From Heterohyrax brucei (lineage: Eukaryota; Chordata; Mammalia; Hyracoidea; Procaviidae): a stretch of DNA of 64,000 nt. A program made the position numbers and the translations under genes. The DNA lies in NCBI GenBank assembly GCA_028571685.1, contig CM053148.1, positions 87,070,001 to 87,134,000 of the forward strand, in the 5' to 3' direction. Shown here in pieces: positions 42,966 to 54,514 of this stretch. Under the pieces are notes generated by a model. That model did not search any database. It saw only the letters and a program-made list of their open reading frames with translations, and was not told the origin of the DNA. Position 1 is the stretch's first letter; each line of letters begins with the position of its first letter.

Positions 42966-44111
42966 ATTTCTAAAAAACACTTTTTTCTGCAGAAGAGTAA
43001 AATAACTAGTAAGTAGTAGGGATCTCTCGTACTCGGATTTTTCTATGTCCCAGCCTAGCCATCACCTTAAGACATTTTATTTGAGGAACACTCTTTCTTC
43101 CTTCACAGTATTACATCTGCTACCTTAAGAGGGAGAGGTATGTTGTGCAAATAGAATTAGCAGTAAGTGGTCTTCTCATCTACTTCTCTTTTAAGATCTA
43201 ACGATGTTCTTATCCATAATCAGGCCATAGACGCTTCTGACATTGATTTAGCGGTATCCACGGATCTGAGTCAAATCCTAATTGAAGATCTCCACAGAGT
43301 GATGAATTATTTTTGAGCACAGTTTTCTCCTGACATAGGCATAATCACTGGAGTTAGTAAGGTGTCAGAGGGTTGCATCTGTGTTGTTACACACACTCCC
43401 ACAATGCTCTCTGAGACTAGAAGGTACAGTAGTGCTCAAATCAATAGTGGAGAACCCAGTGGGGCAGCTGCTAATCATGTTTTGCATCTTTCCATGTAAT
43501 AATCCTATCCTTCCAGTGAAGAAATTCATCTGGTGAGGATATTGATATACTTATCACCACAGGGACATAAAAAGATGGTTACTCAACATTTGTATGTATT
43601 AATGAACACATGCTATTTCACTGATTGCGCCACTTTGGGGTGCACATAATCTAGCTGCCTATTTGCATTCTGACTTCTTTGGTGCTCTTTAGGTAACTGT
43701 AAGTCTACTTTGCTTTTGCCTGGGAATATCAACAGTATAACTGGATTGCTGAGATACTCCTTTTCTTTCACCAATTTCTTATACCAGATCTTTATGGCTT
43801 TCAGTATCCTTACACAGATGGCCTGTTGCTAAGGTCAAACCATGAGGCTATCTGTGTCAAACTTACTATTTTTAGGGACATCTTTATGGAGCTCAGAGAG
43901 GATTTAAAATTTCCAGAGTTTATATTTTTCAAGATAAGGGGGATTACCTAAAACAGGATTTAGCTTAAGGCAATGCTCGCCTCCCTTCCAAGAGGTTCCA
44001 AACGATTCAAACACTCCTAGTCACTAAGCAATAGATAATTAAGAAGATTTCTGAATCCCAATGCCCTCATTACGGAACGAATTCTCAACTTGAGCAGTCA
44101 CATCTACGAGG
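42966..44111. other. Nothing recognised
   Basis: About 1.1 kb of unique-looking sequence. An old retroviral interior is possible but no motif supports it. Confidence 0.4.
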
Positions 44112-44255
44112 TACCTGGAGCTTGGTAACACAGCAGTTACAAACTTGGTTGCTAACCAAAATGTCTACAGTTTGAATCTACCACCTGCTCCTGGAAACCC
44201 CATAGGACAGCTCTATGTATTGCCAGAATCAACTTGAGGGCAATGATTAGGGCTT
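44112..44255 (+). repeat. AfroSINE, diverged
   Basis: Plus copy with 'CTTGGTTGCTAACCAAAATG' and 'CTCCTGGAAACCCCATAGG'. Confidence 0.8.
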
Positions 44256-44261
44256 TGATTT

Positions 44262-44475
44262 TTTAATTTCTTGTCTTAGTGGCACAAACAATTCGTGCTT
44301 GTCTGCTAACTGAAAGGTTGCTAGTTCAAACCCACTCAGCCATGATATGGCAGAAAAGCCTCAAGATGTACTTCTGAAAGATGAGAGCTGTGAGAACCCT
44401 GTGGACAGTTCTGCTTTGAAACTCATGGAGTCATCATAAGAGGGAAATAACTTGATATCAATGAGTTTTGGGGTT
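44262..44475 (+). repeat. AfroSINE longer subtype, diverged
   Basis: Plus copy with 'AGTTCAAACCCACTCAGCC', 'GATGTACTTCTGAAAGATG' and 'CCCTGTGGACAGTTC'. Confidence 0.72.
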
Positions 44476-45541
44476 GACCCAATTTCAAGCTGATCCCTGC
44501 TTTGAAAGTCACATCCTGAAACCACTCAGCCAACAATTATAAAATCCTAAATTTCTCTTTCCCAAACTTTAGCAGCTGAGTCGTTACAGCATGTGTGTGT
44601 GTAGCGACATTTTGCGTTTGTGTGTACGCGTACATACACATGCACGCACACAAGTCTATGTATATTTCTACCTTAGTACAATAAATCTAAAACACTAAAC
44701 TTTGCTTGCTCATCTGATTTTTACATCTTTTTTTTGCAAAGATAACAGCTGACAATGAAGTCAAGTAGATGCAGATAGATGAGATATTAACTATGCAAAG
44801 CTTTGAAAATGGGTAAAAAATGAATTACATTGTTCTACTATTGACTGATTATTTTTACATATTATCGTGTACTGTTTTTAGAAAAACAAATGAGGAAGTG
44901 GAGAAATAATACTAAAACTGCTCCACTATAAAACACTAAAAGGGAGAACAGTAAGAGTTTGAGAGAAATAAGAAGGCTGGCACTTTCTGATTGCTACTGC
45001 TTTTTCTCATTAGTTTTTTATTGTCTACTAGAATGGAAAATATGTAGAGTTTATTTCTCTATTTCTTCTGGTTATTTATCTTCTTTCTAGCCTGATCATC
45101 AATCAAGAGTAAGTTAACAGAAACAATTTTTGAAATTTATATTGTGTCTATTTCTTTTTTCTACTTGCTACCATGATGAAGAAGGTCTAGGTCTAGACAT
45201 TTTGCAATGAATTTCTACTAATATCTTTATTTTTAATAGTCTATGAGGTGAGATTATTGTTAAAAATTGTGTTACAGTGAGTCTGCAAAATGTAAAGTCT
45301 TCAACTTGTAGGGCAGGAAGGAATCTGGAGACCAGAAGTTGAATAGTTGTAATGATCTGTTGACGATATAGCTCAGAGTGCTGGCTCTACTTTTCTCCCC
45401 AGTTGATTCTGATGAGCAGTGAGAGCTGAACACCACTTACAGAACCCATGTCCCCTAATCTATGTTTTGGAAAACTCAGATGTACAGAGGTAAATTTTTT
45501 TTATTCAAGGATATAAGATTAGTAAGCGGTATATGTGAGCT
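44476..45541. other. Nothing recognised except a TG/CA tract
   Basis: A TG-to-CA microsatellite lies at about 44592-44660. The rest shows no supported gene or repeat. Confidence 0.45.
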
Positions 45542-45715
45542 TTTTGCCACTAGTTGCCTACCAGTCATTTCCCACTCATGGCAACCACATATGCAGCAGA
45601 GTAGAGCTAAGTGCTCCCTAGAGTTTTCAGTGGCTGATTTTTTCGATGTTGATCACCAGGCCTTTCTTCTGAGGCATCTGTGGATGAACTAGAACCTTCA
45701 ACCTTTGGATTAACT
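45542..45715 (-). repeat. AfroSINE longer subtype
   Basis: Minus copy with 'CCACTCATGGCAACCAC', 'GAGTTTTCAGTGGCTG', 'GATCACCAGGCCTTTCTTC' and a partial head. Confidence 0.82.
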
Positions 45716-46233
45716 CATGATTTCTGATGTCAAAGTAAAAACCAGAAAAAATAAGTCATAATCATAAAGCTAACGATGTACATCACACTTGAGTCATTGA
45801 ATCATTAAATATTACTAATTAAATATCTAAGTCATGGTTGTGGTGCCTCAGTTAACTTGTTGAAGTCAATATATTTTGATTTGCTTACCTCAAGTGTCAG
45901 AAATGACAGTTGTGAGCCAAGTCTAGCATGATACATATTTTCATATGGCCCCAACCTAAGAAGGATTTTTGCATTTTTTCAGTGGTAAAACCCATCAAAA
46001 GAAGAGTAATACTTGTGTCATGTGAAAATTCTATGAACTTCAGATCTCAGTGCCCCCACATAAAGTGTATTGTAACACAGCCATGCCCATTGCCTTACAC
46101 AGTCTACAACTACTTCATGCCACACTGATGGAGCTGAGTTGAGCCTTGACAAAGAACATAGCCTCACAACACCTAGATGTTTACTATCTGACCTTTTAGA
46201 GGTTTACCCACCCCTTCCTTACGTCAGAGTTAC
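45716..46233. other. Nothing recognised
   Basis: No supported gene or repeat. Confidence 0.4.
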
Positions 46234-46741
46234 TGTTATGGGTTGAATTATGTTTCCCCTAAAGGTCCAACAACTTGTCTAGGCTCTGAGTCCCATCATG
46301 GTTTGATTGTCCATCATTTTTGTTCCTGATCTGATTTTCCTATGTGTTGTGAATCCTACTTAAATGACATTAATGTGGTGGGATTAGCAGTCATCATATT
46401 CACCGGGCAGGATTACATTCTGTTTTAAGTCAATCTCTTTAGAGATTTTATAGAGAGACGTGACCAGAGAGACAGAGGAACTTCATATCACCCAGACAGA
46501 AGTGCCAAGAACAGTGTGTGCCTGCTGGAACTGGGCTTCCTGTGCTGAAAAGCTCCTAGAGTACTAGAACTAGGGAAGACTGAGGACAAGGGCTTTCCCC
46601 CAAAGCTAACAGAGAGCAAGCCTTTCCCTGGAGCTGGCCCCCTGAATTCACACGTCTGGCCTCCTAGACTGTAAGTGAGTAAACTTCTGCTTGTTAAAGC
46701 CATCTACTCATAATTCTGTTATAGCAGCATTAGATAAGACA
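46234..46741 (+). repeat. MLT1-like MaLR LTR
   Basis: Plus sense from 'TGTTATGGGTTGAATTATG' to 'TTATAGCAGCATTAGATAAG'. It contains 'GATTTTCCTATGTGTTGTG' and 'CTCCTAGACTGTAAGTGAG'. Confidence 0.75.
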
Positions 46742-47555
46742 ATTAGACTTTTAGAAGTTCTAGAGATGTGTAAATTAGTGGACTTGTGTAATTATGTGAT
46801 ATAAGGAGAGGTTGAATAAATTTTGGCTATGTTTGTATGTTTTCTTTCAATCCATTCATTATTTTATTGGACTTTAGTTGTGTCCTTGGGTTGATATGTT
46901 AAAGTGTAATGACACACTCAGTCTGAAACAAGACGCACAGGGATGTGAAGATACAGCGGAGGGCGAAAAGCCTAAGAGCTAAGGGTTCTGCTTTCTTAGC
47001 TCTGGAGAAATCCTGAGGAAGTTATGTGTAAGGCATCCGGGTGGTTACAGCAAATCACCCAGAGGTGGAATACGCAGCTCTGCCGCAGTCCTCTCATAAC
47101 ACTGACAGCAGACCGGTGCTGTGCTACTTGGAGAAATACAGCAAGCAGACACTACTCATTTTGGAGTTCTATAGAGCTGAATTTGATTGAGCAGTGAGTA
47201 TACATAGTAATTACATAACTATTCAGAGGGAAAAAAAAGCCTCATACTGTATGCCTAACGAGATGTTAGTGATTGTCACAAAGCAGTGCAGATGAGTTTC
47301 CGAAAGTAGCATTCTGTTAGTCATAGATTAAAAACCACGGATGGACTCTCAACAGGAATGCAGCTACTAAAAATCAACCTCTTCAGTGTTAGCATGTCTT
47401 AGGGTGATATGAAAATGTCCCCATTGATTCTATGGACAAGAATCAATCTGCTGCTTGTTAGGATTACAGCAAATGAAGGTAATAATCATAATGACAGAAG
47501 CAGCAGCAGTTATTATCATTATTGCTGTTGGCATACCTATAGCTCTTTCTATGTG
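46742..47555. other. Nothing recognised
   Basis: No supported gene or repeat. Confidence 0.4.
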
Positions 47556-48000
47556 GCTGAGATTCTGCAGAGACTTTTGAAAGCTGAAATCATTTAAATT
47601 CTCATGGAGTCCCTGGATGTTGCATATTAATATCCTCGGCTGCTCATTGAAAGGCTAGAGGTTCATGTCCACCCAGAGGTACCTGGGAAGAAAGGCCTGG
47701 CAATCTGCTTTTGAAAAACTAGCCACTGAAAGCCATGTGGAGCAGAGTTCTAGTGTGACATTCATGAGGTCACTATGAGTTGGAGTCAACTCTACAGCAA
47801 CTGATAGTGGGAGGTAAATCCTGACAGCAGCCTTACAAGACAGATGCCATTACTGTACCCATTGTAGAGATTAGGAAAATGAAACTCAGAGATGTTAAGC
47901 AACTTGGTCAAGATCACACAGTTAGGAAATAGCAGAATTTTGTTTGAATGCAGGCAAATGGCCTACAGGGTCTTTGCTCTTAAATAGTGCCTTTTATTGT
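47556..48000 (-). repeat. MIR split by a SINE
   Basis: The left part ends 'ATCATTTAAATTCTCATGG' near 47607. The right part, 47814-48000, has 'CATTGTAGAGATTAGG', 'GTTAAGCAACTTGGTCAAG' and 'ATCACACAGTTAGG', the complement of the MIR core. Confidence 0.7.
47608..47813 (+). repeat. AfroSINE longer subtype in MIR
   Basis: Plus copy with 'AGTCCCTGGATGTTGC' head, 'GTCCACCCAGAGGTACC', 'AAAGGCCTGGCAATCTGC' and 'GAGTTGGAGTCAACTC'. Confidence 0.85.
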
Positions 48001-48204
48001 TTAATCAAGCTATAGTTTATAAACCATTTAAACAGTAGAATGATGTTCATGAGACCTGTTTTTGAAAGGCATTAAGTTTCTAATCACACCATACATCCAT
48101 ATGTGTCCTTCTGTGGGAATCACCTCTTTGCTTCTTGATTTTCAGTTCCACTGTCTGCTGGGATGTTGCTTGACCTTGAAGCTCAGACCCCTTGATTACA
48201 AATG

Positions 48205-48365
48205 AAAAATCCAAATCCATTGTTGAGTCAACTCTGATTCATAGTGACCTTATAGGACAGAGGAGAACTGCCCCATATGGTTTCCAAGGAGCACCTGGAG
48301 ACTCAAACTGCTGACCTTTTGGTTAGCAGCCACAGTTCTTCACCACTACGCAGCCAGGATTTCTG
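48205..48365 (-). repeat. AfroSINE
   Basis: Minus copy with 'CTTATAGGACAGAGGAG', 'TTTCCAAGGAGCACCTGG' and 'TTGGTTAGCAGCC'. Confidence 0.9.
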
Positions 48366-48869
48366 CCTCCTTGATTAGATAGATCTTCAGTAACTTTCAT
48401 ATTCTTGTCAACTCGATTTCCCCGAGAGTGGTTCCTTGGGTTTTCTTTCCCCTAGCCTCAGACTGAAGAATCTAAAAGATTTTCTCTCTCCATACTAACA
48501 TGAGGTCTGCCAGGTTGTGCCTGCCACCCTTCTTACTGGGAAGTCCTGCCATCCTCTGCCCGTCTTCTACCCCATGCACTAGAAAGAACAGGATACAATT
48601 TCTCTCAACATGTGAAACATTATGGATTTTGACAATGCTGGTGGAGTGGCATACCCTACACTGGGGTTTTAAATTTCTCTGACATTTGGTTATGAATGTG
48701 TCTCTTTTCCTCAGGATTACATTTCTGAGGTCCCATCTTATGTTTCTGCCTTTTCATAAAAGCCACAATTCAAGGACTTTATTTTTAACACTGTCTTTAC
48801 TTTAAAATTTACTCTGAGAGATTTACTAGTACCTATATTGACCAATTTGACAGCATTGGGTTTACATTC
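48366..48869. other. Nothing recognised
   Basis: No supported gene or repeat. Confidence 0.4.
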
Positions 48870-49040
48870 ACATGAAACCCTGGTGATGTAGTGGTTAAGT
48901 CATACATCTGCTACCCAAAAGGTCCAGCAATGCAAATCCACCAGGCACACCTTGGAAACTCTGTGAGGCAGCTCCACTCTGACCTATAGGCTCACTACGA
49001 GTTGGACAGGACTTGACATCAGTGGCTTTGGTTTTTTGGA
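48870..49040 (+). repeat. AfroSINE
   Basis: Plus copy with 'GAAACCCTGGTGATGTAGTG' and tail 'GGCTTTGGTTTTTTGG'. Confidence 0.9.
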
Positions 49041-49047
49041 TATTCAT

Positions 49048-49210
49048 GAGGGAGCTCTGGGGGTGCTGAGTTTAAGGGTTGGTTGGTAATCAAAGCATTA
49101 GCAATTCAAATTCACCAGCTGCTTCTTGGAACCCTGTGGTGCAGTTCTACTCAGCCCTGTAGGTTTACTATGGGTCGGAATCAACTTGACAGCAGATGGA
49201 TGTTTTGTGG
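49048..49210 (+). repeat. AfroSINE, diverged
   Basis: Plus copy with 'GGGAGCTCTGGGGGTGC', 'GGTGCAGTTCTACTC' and 'GGGTCGGAATCAACTTGAC'. Confidence 0.85.
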
Positions 49211-49229
49211 GTTACAAACAGATGTCAAG

Positions 49230-49600
49230 TACTGATACCTGCCCCGACATGGAAGAACTTTGAAAATTACATGCTGAAAGAAATAAATCAGTCGCAAAGG
49301 ATCAGTACTCTACAACTTGACTTACATGAAATCGACCAATATACAGGAACCAAAGTTCATCCACAGTGTCCCTGAATTGGAGGGATAAAGAGTGAGTTTT
49401 TGCTTAAGGAGCATTGAGCTTACATTACTGCTAGAGTGGAATAATCCCAAAAATAAAAATAAAAAAGACAGGGAAGATAGTCACTCAACGTAAAGAGTAT
49501 AATCGATGTCCCTGGATGGTATGTATAGAAACCAGTGATTCGGGTGCATTTGCTGTGTATGTTTCCATTACAAGCAATGCAACTATACATGCATAGATTT
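49230..49600 (+). repeat. L1M-type LINE fragment
   Basis: 'ACATGCTGAAAGAAATAAATC', 'TACATGAAATCGACC' and 'GTGCATTTGCTGTGTATG' follow the end of an old L1 ORF2 and its 3' UTR. Confidence 0.5.
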
Positions 49601-49661
49601 AACTAAATTTTTGATACAAACTGGGAAAAATATATTTGAAAATAATGCTGAAATGGAGTAA
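49579..49661 (+). repeat. Inverted repeat, left arm
   Basis: 83 bp from 'GCAACTATACATGCATAG' to 'GAAATGGAGTAA'. Its reverse complement matches 50053-50135 with about 5 mismatches. Confidence 0.9.
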
Positions 49662-49824
49662 TTTTTTTAAAAAAGGAATTGATAAACTATTTCAGTGGAT
49701 TTCCAATCTAAATGCTTATTTGTCTTGAGTCTGGGAATTAAAATAAAATTTAACTCACATCTTCAACTTGATTCAAAATCAAACATTTTCTTGTGAAATA
49801 ATTGCGTTTCTCTACACCTGATTG

Positions 49825-49992
49825 TAGAGGCTCTGGTGGCGTAGTGGTTAAGAGCTACAGCTGCTAACCAAAACGTTGGAGTTCAAATCCTCCAGGTGCT
49901 CCTTGGATAACACGAAGGGCCTGTTCTGTTCGATAGGGTCACTATGAGTCGGAATAGACTCAACGGCAGCAGCATCGTTTTTTTTTTTTCTT
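49825..49992 (+). repeat. AfroSINE within the inverted-repeat loop
   Basis: Plus copy with 'GGCTCTGGTGGCGTAGTGG' and 'GTCACTATGAGTCGGAATAG', ending in a T-run. Confidence 0.92.
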
Positions 49993-50052
49993 CTCGTTTT
50001 GGTTATGCATGAGTGTTTTCAAGAGAGTTTCTTCTTGAAACCTGTTTCAGTT

Positions 50053-50135
50053 TTACTCCATTTCAGCATTATTTACAAATATATTTTTCCCAATTTGTAC
50101 CAAACATTTAGTTAAATCTATGCATGTATAGTTAC
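50053..50135 (-). repeat. Inverted repeat, right arm
   Basis: Begins TTACTCCATTTCAGC and ends ATGCATGTATAGTTAC; partner of 49579-49661, about 94% identical by eye. The loop is about 390 bp. Confidence 0.9.
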
Positions 50136-50407
50136 GTTTCTTGGAGTCTTCAATTTTTTTTTCTTCTATTCTTCACATTTTCATCCAAATATAGGGGGGT
50201 AGTAGTATCAACAACTTGTTAATAAATTACTGTAGCTGTTAAAGTCAAGAAGACTTAGTTTGAAGCTCTATTTGTTTTCTAAGTGATTTTCAGCCAATAA
50301 ATCTCTTATTATATTTGTTATTTACTCTATTTATATTTGCAGATTAGATATTTGTATTTATTATATTTTATCATAAGATAAAATTGACTTTGTGTGTATA
50401 TGTTATC

Positions 50408-50570
50408 AACATGGAAACCCTGGTGGTATAGTGGGTTAAGTGCTATGTTTGCTAACCAAAAGGTCAGTAGTTCAAATCTGCCGGAAACTCATTGGAAACT
50501 CTATGGGGCAGTTTTACTCTGTCCTATAGGGTCGCTATGAGTTGGACACAAATTGACAGCAGTGAATTAT
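50408..50570 (+). repeat. AfroSINE
   Basis: Plus copy with 'ATGGAAACCCTGGTGGTATAG' region and 'CTATAGGGTCGCTATGAG'. Confidence 0.92.
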
Positions 50571-51194
50571 TACCAACGTTGATTTGTGTTAAGAATTATA
50601 AATAATGTGTACAAAGACTATAGCACTTTCTCTCAAGCCTGCTCTCTTACCTGCTGACCTGGAGTTGGCCAGCCCCTGCAGCTACTTGAGGTAAGGAGAG
50701 GCCCCAATCCTGATCCACCGACAGGAAGCATCCAGGCTTTCGAAACCTGTGAGCCATTTCTTTGACATGAATCATACCCCTCTATGTGTTTATAGGGTTA
50801 ATTGGTTTGCTTCTCTGGGGAACCCAGTCTACGACAGCAGAAAAAATAAGTATGTAAGACACTATTGTATGTTACTGTATCATTGAAATATTATTCTCTC
50901 AGAATGTTAATTGTTAGAATGGATAAATGTTTAAAAATAACAAGTTTTTTTCTTAAAACTGAATATGTTTATTTTGATTTTGATGGGCCTGCCATGAATT
51001 AAGCTCAAAATTCTTTGCTTAATTTAGTATGGTGCAAACAATGCTAATTTTATGATGATGAGGTAACGGTGAACATTTTATTGTTTCCAAAGGTGTTTTT
51101 CTTCCCTGAAAATCTGTGGAGTATAAGACCTACCCCTTCACAACTAGTTAGCAAATGTCTGTCCTTTAGCAACTTTAGAAAACCACAGTACCAA
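50571..51194. other. Mostly unrecognised
   Basis: A block at about 50740-50840 ('GGTTAATTGGTTTGCTTCTC' then 'TGGGGAACCC') recalls the end of an old mammalian LTR, but the family is not certain. Confidence 0.35.
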
Positions 51195-51342
51195 CCTGAA
51201 AACCTAGTGCTGTGGAGTCTATTACTCATAGACACCCTATAGAGCAGAGTAGAACTGCTCCATAGAGTTTCTAGGGAGTGGCTGGTGAATCTGAACTGCC
51301 CACCTTTTGGTTAGCATACATAGATAGCACTGAACTGTCGGC
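51195..51342 (-). repeat. AfroSINE
   Basis: Minus copy with 'CCCTATAGAGCAGAGTAG', 'GTTTCTAGGGAGTGGC' and 'CCTTTTGGTTAGC'. Confidence 0.88.
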
Positions 51343-51424
51343 GTTTGCTGGAAAACCACAGTAGCATGTATGAAATAAGTGAGCTTAATATGCAAGGATC
51401 TTATGGAAAAGACAAATTAATATT

Positions 51425-51726
51425 TTATTTCCTAAATATGAAAAAGCTTAAGCATATTAGCTTGTATTTTGCTTTCGTGGGTTTTGAAGCAAATAGCATG
51501 GTGCAAAATGTACATTTAAATTGCTGAACCTGCTCTGCGAAAGTAGAGCAGCTAATGGTCTGGAAGATACGGAATGTATTGTATCCAAATCGTTGTCTGA
51601 TAACAGAGGCTGCAGGTCCAGGGGTGCACATTTGTCAGGCAAACTAGCAGAGCTATTATAGCAATGGGATTTGCCAGAACAGCACACACAGGTCTTGGTT
51701 GATTCAATTTTCACTGTTGAGCACAA
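51425..51726 (-). other. Unassigned 89-codon open frame
   Basis: Two overlapping minus-strand frames stay open for 68 and 89 codons (51425-51631 and 51457-51726). The longer is serine- and cysteine-rich. No family was recognised and no splice context or Kozak-like start is clear. It could be an old pseudogene or chance. Confidence 0.2.
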
Positions 51727-52379
51727 ATTACTGCATTTTCTCGAACTCTTTTACTGTGTATGATTTTAAGCCAATACACACAACTAACTAATGATAGTCC
51801 AATGCATTTTAGAAGAGTAAAAAATATATAATACTCACAGAAAAAGCTTCATTTTTAGATGCCTGTGTTTTAAGCTGCATCGGTCTTACTGAATCGTGCA
51901 GAAAAGACATTTGAGGTCATTGGTTTTCCTGAACTGTTCTTGGTTCTCCAGAGCTTCCTGGACTTCCCTCTTAGTTCAATCTTTATGTTTCAAAATATAT
52001 AGATGCAAGTCTTTCTAATTAGATACGGTAACAGAAACAAATTAATACACTTAAAGATCTGATGGGGAATATATTATTCTAGCACTGTAGTTTGAGCAGT
52101 GCTTTGAATATAAATATTTTTCCCTTTATTGAATCATTAAATATTATCCGTATTAATGGGAAAAGATCTCAGCACCTCATTTTGTTGGGGAATTTCATTA
52201 AAAACAGCTGTATCAGTTGATCATACAGTTGCTTCAAGATGTTATATTCGTATTCTAGGCTTATTTATGAAGAGATTAGTTGTAGTGTGATTATGTTATG
52301 TAGTGCACTTAGTGCTACCCTTGTCCAATTTATGCTCAAAATTCTGCTCAACGCTCTGGACTAAAGCAGAAAAAACTTA
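51727..52379. other. Nothing recognised
   Basis: No supported gene or repeat. Confidence 0.4.
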
Positions 52380-52530
52380 TCATTCATACAACAAATATTT
52401 ATGGAGTATTAGCAGTACTGATTTAGGCGCTGGCGGTTAGTAATGAGCCAAATAGATTAAAGCCCTGGTATCGTGGGCATCATATCTTAGCAGATTTGAG
52501 ATAAGGTGTAAGAGAAAAAGAAAACATATA
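52380..52530 (+). repeat. Ancient LINE-type fragment
   Basis: 'ACAACAAATATTTATGGAG', 'AGGCGCTGGCGGTTAG' and 'AATGAGCC' follow the same old element as 14795-15140. Confidence 0.4.
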
Positions 52531-52539
52531 CTCTACTAA

Positions 52540-52712
52540 ACAAACCAAAAAACCAAACCCACTTCCACAGAGCCGGGTCCAACTCATAGCGGCCCTGAAG
52601 GTCAAAGTAGAACTGCTCCACAGAATTCCCAAGGAACACCTAGCAGATTTGAACTGCCGATCTTTCAGTTAGCAGATTAGCACTTAACCTACTATGCCAC
52701 CACGGTTTCCTC
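52540..52712 (-). repeat. AfroSINE
   Basis: Minus copy with 'AAACCAAACCCACTTCC', 'GTAGAACTGCTCCACAG' and 'CTATGCCACCACGGTTTCC'. Confidence 0.92.
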
Positions 52713-52756
52713 TACTCTACTAGGTGGAAATAAATGTGAAACAAAAGTACTAGAAA

Positions 52757-52786
52757 GTGTGTGTCTGTGTGTGTGTGTGTGTGTAT
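52757..52786. repeat. (GT)n microsatellite
   Basis: GT run interrupted by one CT. Confidence 0.9.
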
Positions 52787-52854
52787 CTGCAGGAGTTAAT
52801 AATTTAGATCGGTGATCATGGATGTCTTCATCAAGAAGATGACTGTGAGTTTTT

Positions 52855-53325
52855 GTTACGGGCAATCAAGTTATTGCCACCTCACAGTGACCGCACGTGA
52901 AGCAGAACGAAACAATGCCCAGTCTTGCACCCTCCTCACAGTCATTGCTGTGTTTGATCCCGTTGTCACAGGCTGTCTCAGTCCATCTTGTTGAAGCCAA
53001 GCCAAGTGCCGTCGAGTTGGATCCGATAGTTGAAGGTCTTCCTATTTTTCGCAGATCTTCTACTTTGCCAAGCAGGATGCCCTTCTCCAGGGATTGCTCC
53101 CTCCTGATTACATATCCAAAGTACAGGAGATGAAGTTTCACCATTCCTGCTTCTTTCCAAGGCACATGCTGGCTCTACTTCTCTCAAGGTGGATGTATCT
53201 CCCTGGCAGTCCCCATATGTTCAGTATTCTTCACCAATACCTTCATTGAAATGCATCAGTTCTTCTCCAGTCTTATTCATTGTCCATGCGTATGAAGTGA
53301 TTGAAAGCACCATGAATTGGGAATC
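52855..53325 (-). repeat. RTE LINE 3' end with a micro-insertion
   Basis: Complement of the RTE end: 'AACGAAACAATGCCCAGTC', 'CAGGATGCCCTTCTCC', 'TGATTACATATCCAAAG' and 'AGTCTTATTCATTGTCC'. A 32-bp SINE tail at 52997-53028 interrupts it. Confidence 0.8.
52997..53028 (-). repeat. Tail-only SINE micro-insertion, 32 bp
   Basis: Contains GCCAAGTGCCGTCGAGTTGG and ATCCGA. It is flanked by GTTGAAG at 52990-52996 and 53029-53035. Removing insert and one flank restores the RTE sequence seen in other copies. Confidence 0.7.
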
Positions 53326-54054
53326 CATATGAATATTTGAAGAAAGAATTTCAGGCAGAAGAAATACGAAGACAAACAATCCCAGGGTAAACAATTGTAT
53401 TTTATCTGCTCCTTGATATTCCCTTAAGTATTTAATGATAATTTTATATCATTCAGTAATTTCTTTCTTTTTTTTTAGTGGACATCTCCAATGTTTCCTT
53501 AACATCACATGTAAAATGATTCATGTAAAATATGACTCATGCATCTTTTAACAGTACAGTGGCTTCTTTCTTGGGAGCATCAAAACACTCTCTGTTTCAT
53601 GTGTGCCACCTTTTTTTCATTTACAAAGGACGATACTAAAGATTCCATTGCACTAGTTCAAGAATGATGAAAATAAATGAATACATCAGTTATATTTCTA
53701 GCACTTTTAAAAGAAAATTAGTCCTGACACAGTTTAAAACTTTTTTGACTATTCATTTCTTATTCATAAATGTATTCTATTTGTAAATAATATAAATTTA
53801 TTCTATTTGTAAATAATATAAATTTATTCTCTCTCTTATTTTTTTTCTTTCCTTCCATTTTCTCACCCCAAAGTGAGCTGCTCAATTACATGTTCTTCTA
53901 AACATTCGATTACTCCATTTAGATCTCAGGCAAGGCTGAGGAAGCAAGAATGCAACATCGAGCATGTGTCACAGATAGTTCTTCATTTAATGTTTGTTCT
54001 TCAACATTTATCTCATTGGTACCTAGTTGCAGGACTGGAGTTGCTAAGTAATTA
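53326..54054. other. AT-rich, with a 26-bp tandem duplication
   Basis: A perfect two-copy 26-bp tandem repeat lies at 53775-53800 and 53801-53826. Nothing else is recognised. Confidence 0.5.
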
Positions 54055-54215
54055 ATCGGAACCCTGGTGACTCAGTAGTTAGGAACTTGGCTGCTAACCA
54101 TAGGGTCAGCAGTTTGAATCAACCCAGCTGTTCCTTGGAAATCCTACTGGGGAGTTCTACTCTGTCCTATACAGTGACTGTGAGAGGAATTTGAACAACA
54201 GCAACTGGTTGGAAA
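54055..54215 (+). repeat. AfroSINE
   Basis: Plus copy with 'GGAACCCTGGTGACTCAG' and 'TTCTACTCTGTCCTATAC'. Confidence 0.88.
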
Positions 54216-54514
54216 ATTCTGACAAATTTCTGTTAAGGGTCACTGTTATGTAATTTATCCCTAAAGTCAAGGTGATAAAGATCAGCAAAGCCTAGAGAAA
54301 TGGCAATAGAGACTTTACCTCCCTTGATTGTAGAAATCCCTCTCTGGGATTTAGATCCTCACTAAAAATAGGATGAAAATACAGTTTATCATTCATACTT
54401 GGATTTTGGTGTGTAAACATGAGAACTATTAAATATTAAGCTGGGAAATAGTCATTAACCAGAACTATGTAAAACAAAAATAGAATTACAAGTACACTAT
54501 CCACAAACAGTATT

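Noticed and set aside
52978-53187. Frames across the RTE fragment as a gene
   Set aside because: They are remnants or shadows of the RTE reverse transcriptase end, with a SINE tail inserted.
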